NCBI GenBank assembly: GCA_902490055.1
Contig: CABUCP010000201.1
Coordinates: 1-6,308, forward strand
Direction of reading: 5' to 3'
Source: an uncultured Klebsiella sp.
Lineage (GTDB): Bacteria > Pseudomonadota > Gammaproteobacteria > Enterobacterales > Enterobacteriaceae
Length of the DNA stretch: 6,308 bases
Shown: piece after piece, positions 6,283 to 6,308 of the stretch
Layout: every line of letters begins with the position of its first letter
How positions within the stretch are numbered: the stretch's first letter is position 1
Program-made: the position numbers and the translations under genes
Notes under the pieces: model-generated
Told to the model about the DNA's origin: nothing
Seen by the model: only the letters and a program-made list of their open reading frames with translations
Databases searched by the model: none

Positions 6283-6308
6283 AAAAAAACCGCCGACAAT
6301 CGTCGGCG
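6283..6308 (-). terminator. Rho-independent terminator of an upstream minus-strand gene outside the window
   Basis: Read on the minus strand, CGCCGAC (6308-6302) and GTCGGCG (6297-6291) form a perfect seven-pair stem around a four-base loop, followed by G and seven T (6289-6283). It should end transcription of a minus-strand gene lying beyond the right edge. Whether it also works on the plus strand depends on bases past 6308. It implies that the transporter gene needs its own promoter in 6210-6282, where I could find only weak candidates. Confidence 0.85.

Noticed and set aside
6210..6299. Longer transporter start, 30 residues upstream
   Set aside because: The extension enters the stem of the terminator belonging to the upstream gene, and EamA proteins normally begin just before the first helix.

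Overview
This looks like chromosomal DNA from an enterobacterium, most likely Klebsiella/Raoultella or a close relative. The GC content is high, the first gene matches E. coli PutA in length and in the position of every catalytic residue I checked, and a typical enterobacterial REP palindrome follows it. Genus is inferred from general similarity, not from a search.

Layout from left to right: (1) Positions 1-72 are the putA-proximal end of what is normally the putP-putA control region, with GTTGCA-type motifs of the kind bound by PutA. (2) Positions 73-4035 (+) encode a complete 1320-residue PutA, the trifunctional proline dehydrogenase / P5C dehydrogenase / autorepressor. (3) Positions 4036-4184 are a short intergenic stretch with one REP-like palindrome and a strong rho-independent terminator. 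(4) Positions 4185-4580 (+) encode a small secreted, cysteine-rich protein of the LprI/DUF1311 type. (5) Positions 4577-5215 (-) encode RutR, the TetR-family pyrimidine-responsive regulator, convergent with the previous gene and overlapping its stop codon by 4 bp. (6) Positions 5301-6209 (-) encode a ten-helix EamA/DMT-family membrane transporter. (7) The right edge is a minus-strand terminator belonging to a gene outside the window.

How the genes fit together: putA next to rutR is the arrangement known from E. coli, where the divergent rutABCDEFG pyrimidine-degradation operon lies on the far side of rutR. Here that far side holds a DMT transporter in the same orientation as rutR, and no rut gene is visible. 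A small exported DUF1311 gene also sits between putA and rutR. The window therefore looks like a conserved core-genome junction with local replacement or insertion around rutR. I see no insertion sequence, integrase, tRNA, phage gene, CRISPR array or defence system, and nothing that amounts to a new biological system. The points worth checking are modest: the altered rutR neighbourhood, a terminator just upstream of the DUF1311 gene, the overlapping convergent gene ends, and an A7 run followed by a hairpin at the start of rutR.
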